Shown here: positions 1 to 6,599 of the stretch, in pieces
Layout of the letters: each line of letters starts with the position of its first letter
Position numbering within the stretch: position 1 is the first letter of the stretch
Program-made: the position numbers and the translations under genes
Origin: Formosimonas limnophila
Lineage (GTDB): Bacteria > Pseudomonadota > Gammaproteobacteria > Burkholderiales > Burkholderiaceae
Direction of reading: 5' to 3'
Assembly: GCF_014652675.1 (NCBI RefSeq)
Contig: NZ_BMZG01000002.1
Location: 1 to 64,000 of the forward strand
DNA length: 64,000 bases
The notes under the pieces: generated by a model
Databases searched by the model: none
Seen by the model: only the letters and a program-made list of their open reading frames with translations
What the model was told of the DNA's origin: nothing

Positions 1-432
1 CGTGTTCGATGCTGCCGAGTAGTCGCCCGTGTTCGATGCTGCCGAGCGGCTGCCCGTGTTCGATGCTGCCGAGTAGTCGCCCGTGTTCGATGCTGCCGAG
101 CGGCTGCCCGTGTTCGATGCTGCCGAGCGGCTGCCCGTGTTCGATGCTGCCGATTGGTAGCCCGTGTTCGATGCTGCCGATTGGTAGCCCGTGTTCGATG
201 CTGCCGAGCGGCTGCCCGTGTTCGATGCTGCCGAGTAGTCGCCCGTGTTCGATGCTGCCGAGTAGTCGCCCGTGTTCGATGCTGCCGAGTAGTCGCCCGT
301 GTTCGATGCTGCCGAGTAGTCGCCCGTGTTCGATGCTGCCGAGCGGCTGCCCGTGTTCGATGCTGCCGAGTAGTCGCCCGTGTTCGATGCTGCCGAGTAG
401 TCGCCCGTGTTCGATGCTGCCGAGCGGCTGCC
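1..432. repeat. 27-bp in-frame tandem repeat, 16 units
   Basis: The unit cgtgttcgatgctgccga plus nine variable bases starts at 1, 28, 55 and so on to 406, with a partial copy at 433. Only about five bases vary, giving three classes in minus-strand reading: GDY, GSR and GYQ. Order from base 1 rightward: DY, SR, DY, SR, SR, YQ, YQ, SR, DY, DY, DY, DY, SR, DY, DY, SR. The rest of each unit is almost invariant, which points to recent slippage or unequal recombination. The array continues past the left edge. Confidence 0.97.
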
Positions 433-831
433 CGTGTTCGATGCTTGGCTGCGCTCTTCGTCGTTATTGGCTTTCTTTGACTTGCTCGGTTTGGTGCGAC
501 TTACCGTGTACTCAATCGCAGCTTTTACCAGCCCCGCAATGCCGAGCTCTGCTTTTACGGTTAATTTTGACGACGCAATTTTTGAATCGCCGCCTTTGCG
601 GTCAATGTCTCCGCTTGCTTCAACGATGGCAAAAACAGATTGTGATGGTGCGTAGTAACCGAACACGTCGAGCGGGTACTCGCAGGCATGAAAGCCTGAT
701 TCACAGGCTTCTGTTTTACCCTCATGCTCGTGTAACTCTCCAACGGTGTATTGATAGCCACGACATTTCCAGGCTTTATCAAACCCTTTGTAGGCCACAA
801 CTGGCGAGTCATATTTTTTATCGGTCGTCAT
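1..831 (-). CDS. DUF7666-like phage protein with C-terminal 9-residue tandem repeats (3' end outside window)
   Basis: The start is the ATG at 829-831 and the frame stays open to base 1, so at least 277 residues are present and the C-terminus is missing. The N-terminal ~130 residues (MTTDKKYDSPVVAYKGFDK, then a segment with CRGYQYTVGE and ESGFHACEYPLDVFGYY) match my memory of the phage DUF7666 family. From about residue 134 the protein becomes a 9-residue repeat, G-x-x-S-A-A-S-N-T, with x-x being DY, SR or YQ; sixteen complete copies are visible. Regular repeats of this length suggest a solenoid or beta-helical fold (inference). It is the last visible gene of the leftward early operon with recT and the exonuclease. 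The molecular role is unknown. The opposite strand also stays open across the repeats, but only as a by-product. Confidence 0.85.
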   Translation of the reverse strand, partial: MTTDKKYDSPVVAYKGFDKAWKCRGYQYTVGELHEHEGKTEACESGFHACEYPLDVFGYYAPSQSVFAIVEASGDIDRKGGDSKIASSKLTVKAELGIAGLVKAAIEYTVSRTKPSKSKKANNDEERSQASNTGSRSAASNTGDYSAASNTGDYSAASNTGSRSAASNTGDYSAASNTGDYSAASNTGDYSAASNTGDYSAASNTGSRSAASNTGYQSAASNTGYQSAASNTGSRSAASNTGSRSAASNTGDYSAASNTGSRSAASNTGDYSAASNT

Positions 832-852
832 TTCTTTTCCTTAATTGGCAAT

Positions 853-874
853 AAAAAACGGGCTTTCGCCCGTT
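853..874 (-). terminator. Intrinsic terminator between early genes
   Basis: Stem aacgggc (857-863) pairs with gcccgtt (868-874) around loop tttc, followed on the minus strand by six T residues. It sits between the 258-aa gene and the repeat-protein gene in the same leftward operon, so read-through or antitermination would be needed to express the latter. Confidence 0.7.
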
Positions 875-877
875 CTG

Positions 878-1654
878 TTAGTCGTTGGTGCTGCCCTCGT
901 GGTCATCGTCCGCTGGGTCTGCTGGCTTGCGATGAGGGTAAACATTGAAAAATGCTTCTTCAGGCGTTTTGTCGATGGAGTGGTCAAACCACATATCGTC
1001 TTGCGATAAATCAAGCTCAACGCCATGCTCTGATGCAATCTTGCACAATTTTCGGTACCAATCACTATCAGCAAATGAAACGTTATCGACAATCTCACCA
1101 TCATCTGTTGTGGCTTTATCATTGGCAAAGCTCGGCGAGAATGGCAATGCGACAATTTCGACATCGACAATGCCGCCATCCGTAATGTCAACCTCGCCAA
1201 CATGCGCGAAGGTGTCGTCACCACCGTATAAGTCCTGTTGATCGGGGTCTGGTCTGACCTCATCCATGCCGCCTGTGAAGTCAGAGCCATTAGCCACAAC
1301 CACTAAAACAGCGTTGCTTTCTGATTCATACAAGTGGTGCAAGTTGGCCGTGTTTTTGCCAAACTTAACCACGGCTTTCACCCCGTCTTTAATCACTATT
1401 TGCTCAACGTCACCAGCGACGACGATGCGGCCATCGCTGGCGATGAGTTGCACCGCACGCTTGACGTTGAAATCTACGCGTTTTGCAAGGCGGTCGATAA
1501 TGTCGCGCTGCTTCGCTTCACTCAACTTAGGCCAAGTGTCGGGCATGGTGCGCACTTCATCGACGAGTGCTGACAATAAATCTTTGCCGATGGTTTGCGC
1601 GGTCATGTTTAAAACGGCAAATTCTTCATTTGTAAATTCAACTGCTTTGTTCAT
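878..1654 (-). CDS. Phage protein of unknown function, 258 aa
   Basis: I do not recognise a functional domain. The protein starts MNKAVEFTNEEFAVLNMTAQ, is acidic, has a mixed alpha/beta middle part and ends with a very acidic tail rich in Asp, Glu and Pro. No signal peptide or membrane segment is visible. It lies downstream of the exonuclease and an 84-aa protein in the leftward early operon, and is bounded by small hairpin terminators on both sides. The position suggests a job in phage DNA metabolism or its regulation, but nothing in the sequence proves this. The start has a purine-rich aaaggaac stretch a few bases upstream. Confidence 0.75.
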   Translation of the reverse strand: MNKAVEFTNEEFAVLNMTAQTIGKDLLSALVDEVRTMPDTWPKLSEAKQRDIIDRLAKRVDFNVKRAVQLIASDGRIVVAGDVEQIVIKDGVKAVVKFGKNTANLHHLYESESNAVLVVVANGSDFTGGMDEVRPDPDQQDLYGGDDTFAHVGEVDITDGGIVDVEIVALPFSPSFANDKATTDDGEIVDNVSFADSDWYRKLCKIASEHGVELDLSQDDMWFDHSIDKTPEEAFFNVYPHRKPADPADDDHEGSTND

Positions 1655-1684
1655 GGCTTAGTTCCTTTAATTAAAAATGGGCGT

Positions 1685-1705
1685 AAAAAAATCGGCTGGT
1701 GCCGA
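1685..1705 (-). terminator. Weak intrinsic terminator
   Basis: Stem tcggc (1692-1696) and gccga (1701-1705) with loop tggt is followed on the minus strand by seven T residues. The stem is only 5 bp, so this may be an attenuator rather than a full stop. It lies between two genes of the early operon. Confidence 0.45.
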
Positions 1706-1713
1706 GTGTTTGA

Positions 1714-1968
1714 TTAACCAAATGCAAAAAATGCAGCGAAAGGCGTACCTTTGGGCAGAATCTTTTTAAGGTACTGGTAATAAGCGCGGGGATGGCCTTT
1801 AGGGTATCGAGCTTCCAGCGGGACATTCACAGGCTCAGACACAGGATTTCCGTATGCATCAGTCTTTCTTGATGGTCGCAGTGTTACCCCGTACTTGACT
1901 TCAAGCGGTGGACGTTCGCCCTTATAGTGAGCCAGTCGGCGGAGGGCTTTTGCTTTTCGTGCGTTCAT
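1714..1968 (-). CDS. Small basic phage protein, 84 aa
   Basis: This is a basic protein with an N-terminal Arg/Lys cluster (MNARKAKALRRLAHYKGERP) and a Tyr-rich, Lys-rich middle ending in Phe/Ala residues. The charge suggests nucleic-acid contact, but I see no named motif. It follows the exonuclease gene by 25 bp in the same direction, with an aaaggaa ribosome site just before the ATG. No family is recognised. Its co-transcription with recT and the exonuclease suggests an accessory role in recombination or early takeover. Confidence 0.7.
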   Translation of the reverse strand: MNARKAKALRRLAHYKGERPPLEVKYGVTLRPSRKTDAYGNPVSEPVNVPLEARYPKGHPRAYYQYLKKILPKGTPFAAFFAFG

Positions 1969-1993
1969 GTTGTTTCCTTTTGTAGTTGAGAAG

Positions 1994-3703
1994 TTATGCA
2001 GCGTCTAAAGTTAAAGTAACGGCACTTATATGGTGAATAATCGCGTTGCAAATACTTTCAAAATCTGCTTCATGGTACTTTTTAAATTTGCCTACTTGTT
2101 CGGGTTCAAATCCAAGTTGTGCCAAAAATTCAGCGTTGACAACAAAGCCCAAGCGTTCATTAATCAAACCGATGGTCAATGTCGCTTCGCCCATGTATTC
2201 GCTATTTGATGCTGCGTGCGCGGGGCTTAAAGGTGCGATAGTTTGCGCTGGTTGTTGCACTTGTTCGGCTTGTGTTGCTCGCGCTTGCTGCTCGCTTAAT
2301 TTGGCCTGCGCCTCGGCCTGTGCACGTTCAGCTTCGATGACTGCCTTTGCCTCACGCTCTGCTTTGGCTTGTTCTTCAGAGCGGATGCGTTCACGTTCAG
2401 CGTCAAGGCGTTTTTTCTCGGCCTGTTGATGTTCGGACACACGCATTTTCACGACGTTTGCAAAGTCATCGGCTGGCTTGGTGATGATGCTTTGCAGGTC
2501 ATTGAATAAAAACTTGTGCTCTGCACCAACCTCATCAAGTGTTTTCAGGTTGGCTCGAATTTCACGAGCCGCGCCGTCGGCTTTAATTTTTGCGTTGGCC
2601 AGTTCAGTTTCAAGCGCATTATCAATGCTCTCAATGGTCTTTTTGCCCTTGATGACACCCGCAAAATCAGCGGTGATTGTTGGCAATGACACGACGGACA
2701 AATCGGCATTGAGTGCCTTGATGTGGTTGTTCAGCTCGTTTTGGCGCATGGTGACCAATTCCGTGCGGATTGATTCCTTACGCGCTTTCACGATTTTTTC
2801 AAGCTGCAATCGAGTTTGTCGTGCCGTTTCGCTGATGTAGTCAATTGCTGTGAACAACTCATCAATGCTTGCTGTTTGGCTTAAAGCATGTTCTTTGGTC
2901 GATTTAAGCCTGTCTTCAACGTCGCCGCACCATTTAATCGCTTTCTCTGCATCGGCAAAATCTTGGTCGGTTTCCAAGTCTTTATTTACCGAGCCAATCA
3001 CAGCCAACGCATGTGTTTTGAACGATTCAATGTTTGACGCTGTGACCGTGCCTGTGACTTGCACATTTAAGGCTGGTAAGGTTTCCATGGTCGCGCCGAC
3101 TGGCTGCAAATCTACAGCTTCATGTGCATAATCTGCCACGTCTTTTTCAAACTGCGCCCATCCGTCAATAATGCGCTGACGCAGTTCAAAATCAGGCTTG
3201 TACCAAAAATCGCGCTTGTCTATTAGCTCGTCGTCATCAGTCCATTTTGATGCGACAAACAAGCATTTTTCAGCACCACTTACCATCAATTGCTGCTCCA
3301 TCTGTATGCGGTAGATGATGTCGATGTCGTCGGCTGTTTTGTAGGCCTCGATTTTTGCATTGAGTGTTTTGTGCTCAAAATCCACGTCATTGAGCATTGT
3401 CAGCCCATCAAATGAGGCACTAAACTTGCCGTCAACGCCGACGCATGGGAACAAATCTTCACCGATTAATGGCTCGGCAATGGCAACACGCGCAAGCTCT
3501 TCAAAGCGGTGTCCCTTGTCGTAGATGCGCTGGGTTTGCGCGTCTACTTCTTCGGTCAGGCCAGTGGCATACTCTTTGATGAGTTGCGCACGGGTTTTGT
3601 ATGGTGAGACCCCCATCATTGCGGGGGCATCGCTGGCGTTAAAATGGCTGCGGCGATGCGCGTGCCATTCGGGTGAGCCTTGTATGAGGTTAATGGTTTG
3701 CAT
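1994..3703 (-). CDS. YqaJ-type viral exonuclease with C-terminal coiled coil and extra domain, 569 aa
   Basis: The N-terminal ~200 residues form a YqaJ/lambda-exonuclease-like PD-(D/E)XK nuclease. Visible motifs are SPEWHAHRRSHFNASDAP (start of fold), GHRFEELARVA (residues 64-74), catalytic D99 in SFDG, the ExK pair E110/K112, and YRIQMEQQLMV with Q134 and Q138. Such enzymes resect double-stranded DNA 5' to 3' and pass the strand to an annealing protein. Residues ~270-480 are a long charged helical region rich in Glu, Ala and Lys, probably coiled coil. Residues ~505-569 (IGLINERLGF to the end) form a separate small domain that I associate with betaproteobacterial phage recombination proteins. 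The gene lies 9 bp downstream of recT, so the two form a two-component recombinase. It is much longer than the usual 200-350 aa. Confidence 0.88.
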   Translation of the reverse strand: MQTINLIQGSPEWHAHRRSHFNASDAPAMMGVSPYKTRAQLIKEYATGLTEEVDAQTQRIYDKGHRFEELARVAIAEPLIGEDLFPCVGVDGKFSASFDGLTMLNDVDFEHKTLNAKIEAYKTADDIDIIYRIQMEQQLMVSGAEKCLFVASKWTDDDELIDKRDFWYKPDFELRQRIIDGWAQFEKDVADYAHEAVDLQPVGATMETLPALNVQVTGTVTASNIESFKTHALAVIGSVNKDLETDQDFADAEKAIKWCGDVEDRLKSTKEHALSQTASIDELFTAIDYISETARQTRLQLEKIVKARKESIRTELVTMRQNELNNHIKALNADLSVVSLPTITADFAGVIKGKKTIESIDNALETELANAKIKADGAAREIRANLKTLDEVGAEHKFLFNDLQSIITKPADDFANVVKMRVSEHQQAEKKRLDAERERIRSEEQAKAEREAKAVIEAERAQAEAQAKLSEQQARATQAEQVQQPAQTIAPLSPAHAASNSEYMGEATLTIGLINERLGFVVNAEFLAQLGFEPEQVGKFKKYHEADFESICNAIIHHISAVTLTLDAA

Positions 3704-3712
3704 GGTTTATCC

Positions 3713-4600
3713 TTAATTAAATGGGTTGTCTTCGTCGTAATCATCGGCGGCTTGTGGTGATGCTGCTTCATTTTGCTGCTGTGGCTCATCGACAGGCTCT
3801 GCGTCAATCACGATGTTGGTCACAGATAAAATCTGTTTGCGCTGTTCATCCGTGAGTTTTCCTTTGGTCTCAACAGTCGCAATGACTTCTTCTGGGGTTT
3901 TTTTGCCGTTTTGAATGGCCGATTTCCATTTTTCAAAGTTGTTTTTGAACTGGTCGGCAGGGTAGTAGACTGGTTCAGACTGTTTAAAACCGCCGTCAGG
4001 TGTCAACTCTTTCATCTGCGGTAGTTCGTCGAATTCATCCGCTGAGTACACACCAAGAATAACGTCGGGAGCAAATAAGCGCGCCCATTTCTTTTGTGCC
4101 AAGTAAGCCAATTGCTGTTTTGGGTCACTTTTCCACAACGGCGAGTTGCGTACTGTCGCTTGTGACATCGATACCAAAAGTGAGCGTGGCTCTGATTCAC
4201 CTTTGATGGTTGCCGATACTATGACCGTAAGGCTTTTTTCAAGGTTTCTGTCTGTTGTGTTAGCGTCCCACTTGTCCCAATTTCCCTGCCAATCAAAGCT
4301 GAAACGGTCCGACACAACGCCGCTTGAATTGATAACGGCTGCGACAAGTTGCGCTTCGTAGCCCAAGTTGCCATTGACAATATGGGTCTTCTGAGCCACT
4401 GCAAATGGGTTCATTTTCCACTGTGACGCCTGCATCACGATTGCCATGCAGTCACCAGTGTTTCCTTGCAAGTGCTTTGGCACTGTCATTTTTGACGATG
4501 CCATGACCTCAGCAAGTCTGTGCATCCTGTCAAAAAGTCCGTTGTCAGACATTACCGAACCAATGCCAAACTCGTTTTTGGTTGCTAATTCGTTGCTCAT
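3713..4600 (-). CDS. recT: RecT-family single-strand annealing protein
   Basis: This 295-residue protein matches the RecT family in its central core: residues ~46-60 (GDCMAIVMQASQWKMNPFAVA), LGYEAQLVAAV, SPLWKSDPKQQLAYLAQKKWARLFAPDVILGVYS. RecT proteins coat single-stranded DNA made by a partner exonuclease and anneal it to complementary strands. The partner gene lies immediately downstream. The C-terminus ends with the acidic, Phe-containing tip DDYDEDNPFN, which resembles the DDDIPF tip that SSB uses to bind partner proteins. The start is preceded by an aagga site inside a 27-aa upstream ORF, and the two overlap by ATGA, so translation is probably coupled. Confidence 0.93.
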   Translation of the reverse strand: MSNELATKNEFGIGSVMSDNGLFDRMHRLAEVMASSKMTVPKHLQGNTGDCMAIVMQASQWKMNPFAVAQKTHIVNGNLGYEAQLVAAVINSSGVVSDRFSFDWQGNWDKWDANTTDRNLEKSLTVIVSATIKGESEPRSLLVSMSQATVRNSPLWKSDPKQQLAYLAQKKWARLFAPDVILGVYSADEFDELPQMKELTPDGGFKQSEPVYYPADQFKNNFEKWKSAIQNGKKTPEEVIATVETKGKLTDEQRKQILSVTNIVIDAEPVDEPQQQNEAASPQAADDYDEDNPFN

Positions 4601-4680
4601 GGTTTTTCCTTTGGTTGTGAAAATCGTTTAATTGGCGGCTTCGGCTTGCGTTGCCAGTTTTGGTCGTCGTAATTGTTCAT
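4597..4680 (-). CDS. 27-aa ORF linking two genes by ATGA overlaps
   Basis: The ORF encodes MNNYDDQNWQRKPKPPIKRF followed by SQPKEKP. Its ATG overlaps the TGA of the 76-aa gene (ATGA at 4677-4680) and its TGA overlaps the ATG of recT (4597-4600). That perfect double overlap suggests translational coupling. The peptide is basic and Pro-rich and has no known motif. It may act only as a ribosome relay, or it may be a real peptide. Confidence 0.5.
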   Translation of the reverse strand: MNNYDDQNWQRKPKPPIKRFSQPKEKP

Positions 4681-4907
4681 AATTTGTAAAGTTTTATGAT
4701 TCTTTCTGCCTCTTCTTCTCCATGCTCTTCGGACAAGTTGCTAATGTCGATTTCTTGAGGTTCTTCACATTCCCCATCAATAAATGCTGCGCAATTGATG
4801 CCACATCCGCCCCAGCTTCCAATATCGAAGCACCGACCTCTTGATTTTGGTAGGTGGTCATCTAAATCATTCATTGACCGCGCAAAAACTTCAAGATGAC
4901 GACTCAT
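4677..4907 (-). CDS. Small acidic Cys-containing phage protein, 76 aa
   Basis: The sequence has an N-terminal helical part, then a Cys/Gly-rich centre (CFDIGSWGGCGINCAAFIDG) with three cysteines in about 16 residues plus a fourth in ECEEP, and an acidic C-terminal helix. Four cysteines could bind a metal ion, but the spacing matches no named zinc finger that I know. It overlaps the upstream 77-aa gene by 4 bp and the downstream 27-aa ORF by 4 bp, so it is a tight member of the leftward early operon. Function unknown. Confidence 0.65.
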   Translation of the reverse strand: MSRHLEVFARSMNDLDDHLPKSRGRCFDIGSWGGCGINCAAFIDGECEEPQEIDISNLSEEHGEEEAERIIKLYKL

Positions 4908-5137
4908 GCCACCATCCGATAGTCATCGTGCTTGTGTAGATTGGCGCGGTGATCGTCGCACCATGAAACAACAATCGCCTCGAATTGAGGCGATAGCGGG
5001 TATTCTGATATTGGTAGTCCGTCAACCGCTCTGACAACCGACTTTCCACAATCTGATATTTCGTAGGCTACTTTTCGCGGCTCGCCGTTTGACTGCGTGG
5101 CGAAAAACTCGCGGAAGCCTTGGCTGTTAAACAACAT
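4904..5137 (-). CDS. Phage protein of unknown function, 77 aa
   Basis: The chosen start is the ATG at 5135-5137 (MLFNSQGFREFFATQS), because ggag lies six bases upstream; the in-frame ATG at 5149 has no such site. The open frame extends further to 5314 but that part overlaps the 104-aa gene and reads like noise. The protein resembles small phage proteins that carry a YEISDCGKSVVRA-type core and a VSWCDDHRANLHKHDDYR tail; I cannot name the family. It overlaps the next gene by 4 bp (ATGA-like junction at 4904-4907). Confidence 0.65.
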   Translation of the reverse strand: MLFNSQGFREFFATQSNGEPRKVAYEISDCGKSVVRAVDGLPISEYPLSPQFEAIVVSWCDDHRANLHKHDDYRMVA

Positions 5138-5441
5138 ATCGTTCTCCATTCGTAAATCCAAGATGGTTATCAAAAAGCGTGCGCTTACCATTTTTTTTGA
5201 GCTCTTCGGGTTTGTTCGGGAACCAGTACGCATCATCGTGTTCTGCTGACAAAATGTGAACCGTTCTGCCATAGCCGTGCTGGTCACTGAATCCAATAAC
5301 GACGCAATCATCAAATTTCACGCCGTTTTCATTCGTGAACGTCACGCCATCACCGACTTTTAAATCGCAGTGGCTTGGCGGCACTTGAGTTAATTCTTGC
5401 TTGATGAAGTCGCGTACTTTGTCGTTCAATCTTCGTAACAT
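5127..5441 (-). CDS. Phage protein of unknown function, 104 aa
   Basis: The start at 5441 (MLRRLNDKVRDFIKQELTQV) is chosen because aagga precedes it by six bases; a TTG ten codons upstream is less likely. The N-terminal ~25 residues form a basic helix. The middle LKVGDGVTFTNENGVKF segment has the look of a small SH3-like or KOW-like beta barrel that could bind RNA, DNA or protein. The end contains AYWFPNKPEEL. No family is named with confidence. It lies in the leftward early operon, overlapping the next gene by 11 bp. Confidence 0.68.
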   Translation of the reverse strand: MLRRLNDKVRDFIKQELTQVPPSHCDLKVGDGVTFTNENGVKFDDCVVIGFSDQHGYGRTVHILSAEHDDAYWFPNKPEELKKNGKRTLFDNHLGFTNGERYVV

Positions 5442-5451
5442 TTTTAATCCT

Positions 5452-5730
5452 TTATAAATATTTCTGCGCAACTAATGACGTTGCATCAGTGATGGCCTTT
5501 GCGAACATCGCCCGTGCAAGCCTTGCGATTTCTGCATCGTCTTTACCGTGAACAATTGAACCGATGAGCTCATGGGCGGCTTGCATGTCCCAGTCCTGAG
5601 CCATTGCGTCATCCACAATCGCTGATTTGTCAAACTCGGTGGCATGGGCGAGCGCATTTTTTTGGGTAACTTCGTGATAACAGGCGTGTTCATAAACGTC
5701 CGTTTCAAGCCATGTTTGGTGCGCGTCCAT
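5452..5730 (-). CDS. Phage early protein, 92 aa
   Basis: The start is the ATG at 5728-5730 (MDAHQTWLETDVYEHACYHE), preceded by caggagcaccgc, a good ribosome site with six-base spacing. A longer frame to 5826 would read through the intrinsic terminator at 5747-5768, which argues against it. The protein is almost entirely helical and acidic, with no cysteine-rich or membrane segment. I recognise no domain. It is the first gene after the leader terminator, so its expression probably depends on read-through of that site. Confidence 0.65.
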   Translation of the reverse strand: MDAHQTWLETDVYEHACYHEVTQKNALAHATEFDKSAIVDDAMAQDWDMQAAHELIGSIVHGKDDAEIARLARAMFAKAITDATSLVAQKYL

Positions 5731-5746
5731 GCGGTGCTCCTGAAAT

Positions 5747-5768
5747 AAAAAAGCCCGACGAATCGGGC
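5747..5768 (-). terminator. Intrinsic terminator in the early-left leader
   Basis: Perfect stem gcccga (5753-5758) and tcgggc (5763-5768) with tetraloop cgaa, followed on the minus strand by six T residues. It lies between the first small ORF and the 92-aa gene, so transcripts from PL would stop here unless antiterminated. A second possible stem, ccaccg/cggtgg at about 5773-5801, lies just upstream. Confidence 0.75.
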
Positions 5769-5822
5769 GAAGCCACCGACCAAGGGAGGGAGAGGGCGGT
5801 GGAACATGAAAATCAATTTGAT

Positions 5823-5981
5823 TCACTCAAAAACCTTTTTTGCTTCATGTTGAGATAATTGTCGCAAAAAGGACCCGCATGGCGAACGCGAGCCGATTGG
5901 TACCCATGTACACTTTTTAATTAAATTTGGTGCATGCACAGTCAAAGAGCCGCACTTGTCGCAAAAGTAACTGACGATCAT
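5823..5981 (-). CDS. 52-aa zinc-ribbon-like protein, first gene of the leftward operon
   Basis: The frame encodes MIVSYFCDKCGSLTVHAPN and continues to a stop at 5823. The start is preceded by aaagga with eight-base spacing. Cysteines are C7 and C10 (CDKC) and C24 and C35, a pattern that could make a small zinc ribbon. It is the first plausible gene after PL, where lambda carries its N antiterminator, but the sequence does not look like N. It ends before the leader terminator. It could be regulatory; this is inference from position and the cysteine pattern. Confidence 0.5.
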   Translation of the reverse strand: MIVSYFCDKCGSLTVHAPNLIKKCTWVPIGSRSPCGSFLRQLSQHEAKKVFE

Positions 5982-6250
5982 TTATATATTCCTTTGCTTA
6001 AAAACAACGTTTAAACGCTCTCGCTTCTCTATGCTCGTTCTGTCCGTGATGCACACATCAATCACCCCATAGAATTCGCTCGCTGAAAACGCTTAAAGGT
6101 TGCCTTTTCTTTTATCCGTCTCGCTTTCGCTCACGGCGGGGTGCTGTATCACTGGTTGAATACGCCCCGAAGCAGGTTTGGTCATCCGAGGATGTCAACA
6201 CTTGATGCTGTGTTGCGGCTGCTTGGCTGGCTGCGGTGTTTTGCTGCCAT
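5982..6250 (-). other. Leader region of the PL-like transcript, ~270 nt
   Basis: No convincing gene is seen. Two tiny ORFs occur near the transcript start, 22 aa beginning MAAKHRSQPSSRN and 30 aa beginning MTKPASGRIQPV, joined by an ATGA overlap; neither has a clear ribosome site. The region holds several GAGCGA/GCGAGC-like repeats. It could host an antitermination (nut- or put-like) RNA element, which I cannot prove by eye. Confidence 0.3.
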
Positions 6251-6257
6251 GAATAGA

Positions 6258-6286
6258 AGTTTAGCGAATACTAAATAAAGTGTCAA
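6258..6286 (-). promoter_or_regulatory. PL-like early-left promoter
   Basis: On the minus strand TTGACA (6281-6286), a 17-base spacer and TAAACT (6258-6263) form a near-consensus sigma70 promoter. A repressor operator covers the spacer and -10. It drives the recT/exonuclease operon and mirrors the PR promoter at 9296-9324. Confidence 0.85.
6260..6275. promoter_or_regulatory. Repressor operator OL1
   Basis: The 16-bp palindrome TTTAGCGAATACTAAA overlaps the -10 and spacer of the PL-like promoter. It differs by one base from the operator at 9270-9285 beside the repressor gene. CI and Cro are the expected ligands. Confidence 0.8.
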
Positions 6287-6293
6287 GCAAAAG

Positions 6294-6309
6294 TTTATTA
6301 AAAACTAAA
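6294..6309. promoter_or_regulatory. Degenerate operator OL2
   Basis: TTTATTAAAAACTAAA keeps the outer half-sites of the operator family and lies just upstream of the PL -35 box, 34 bp centre-to-centre from OL1. The two right-hand operators are 37 bp apart, so a paired layout is plausible. Confidence 0.5.
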
Positions 6310-6327
6310 CTATTTTTTTGTTGGCCG

Positions 6328-6350
6328 AAAAAATACCCGCGCTTGGCGGG
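6328..6350 (-). terminator. Terminator insulating PL
   Basis: Stem cccgc (6336-6340) and gcggg (6346-6350) with a 5-base loop is followed on the minus strand by ta and six T residues. It lies upstream of PL and would stop transcripts coming from the lysogeny operon. Confidence 0.5.
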
Positions 6351-6576
6351 GGATTGAGTTGTTGCAATTTTTGCAACAGGTGGTGGTGTGGGTGTGGCCA
6401 ACGATAGGCCCGTGTGTTTTTGCACTAAAACACGCGAAGCCACGTATTTACTGGCTTTGGCTTAAGTTTGATTGATTTTGTTATTTTGCGATAAAACAGC
6501 TAAACCCGCATAAAAACTGGTGGCGCAGATACCATTTTCCCGACATCAAGGAAATGGTGAGTGGTAGGGGCGAAAA
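6351..6576. other. Non-coding gap between PL and the lysogeny operon
   Basis: I see no supported gene here. The stretch holds two small inverted repeats: gttgcaa/ttgcaac at 6361-6377 and accatt..aatggt around 6530-6558. Neither has a run of T that would make it a terminator. Confidence 0.4.
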
Positions 6577-6599
6577 AAAACCACCGCGAGGGTGGTTTT
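6577..6599 (-). terminator. Terminator of the lysogeny (repressor) operon
   Basis: Stem aaaaccacc (6577-6585) pairs with ggtggtttt (6591-6599), loop gcgag; on the minus strand it is followed by a long T run. It overlaps the stop codon of the PIN-domain gene, so it ends the repressor operon. Confidence 0.85.

Noticed and set aside
1-432. CRISPR-like array
   Set aside because: Units are adjacent with no spacers, are in frame with a coding sequence, and no cas genes are near.
9-854. Plus-strand open frame with MLPSSRPCS repeats and other open frames across the repeat array
   Set aside because: They exist because a 27-bp repeat keeps several frames open. The minus frame matches a known phage family at its N-terminus and lies in the operon direction.
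6261-6443. 60-aa minus-strand open frame
   Set aside because: It overlaps the PL promoter, operators and a terminator and has no ribosome site or family features.
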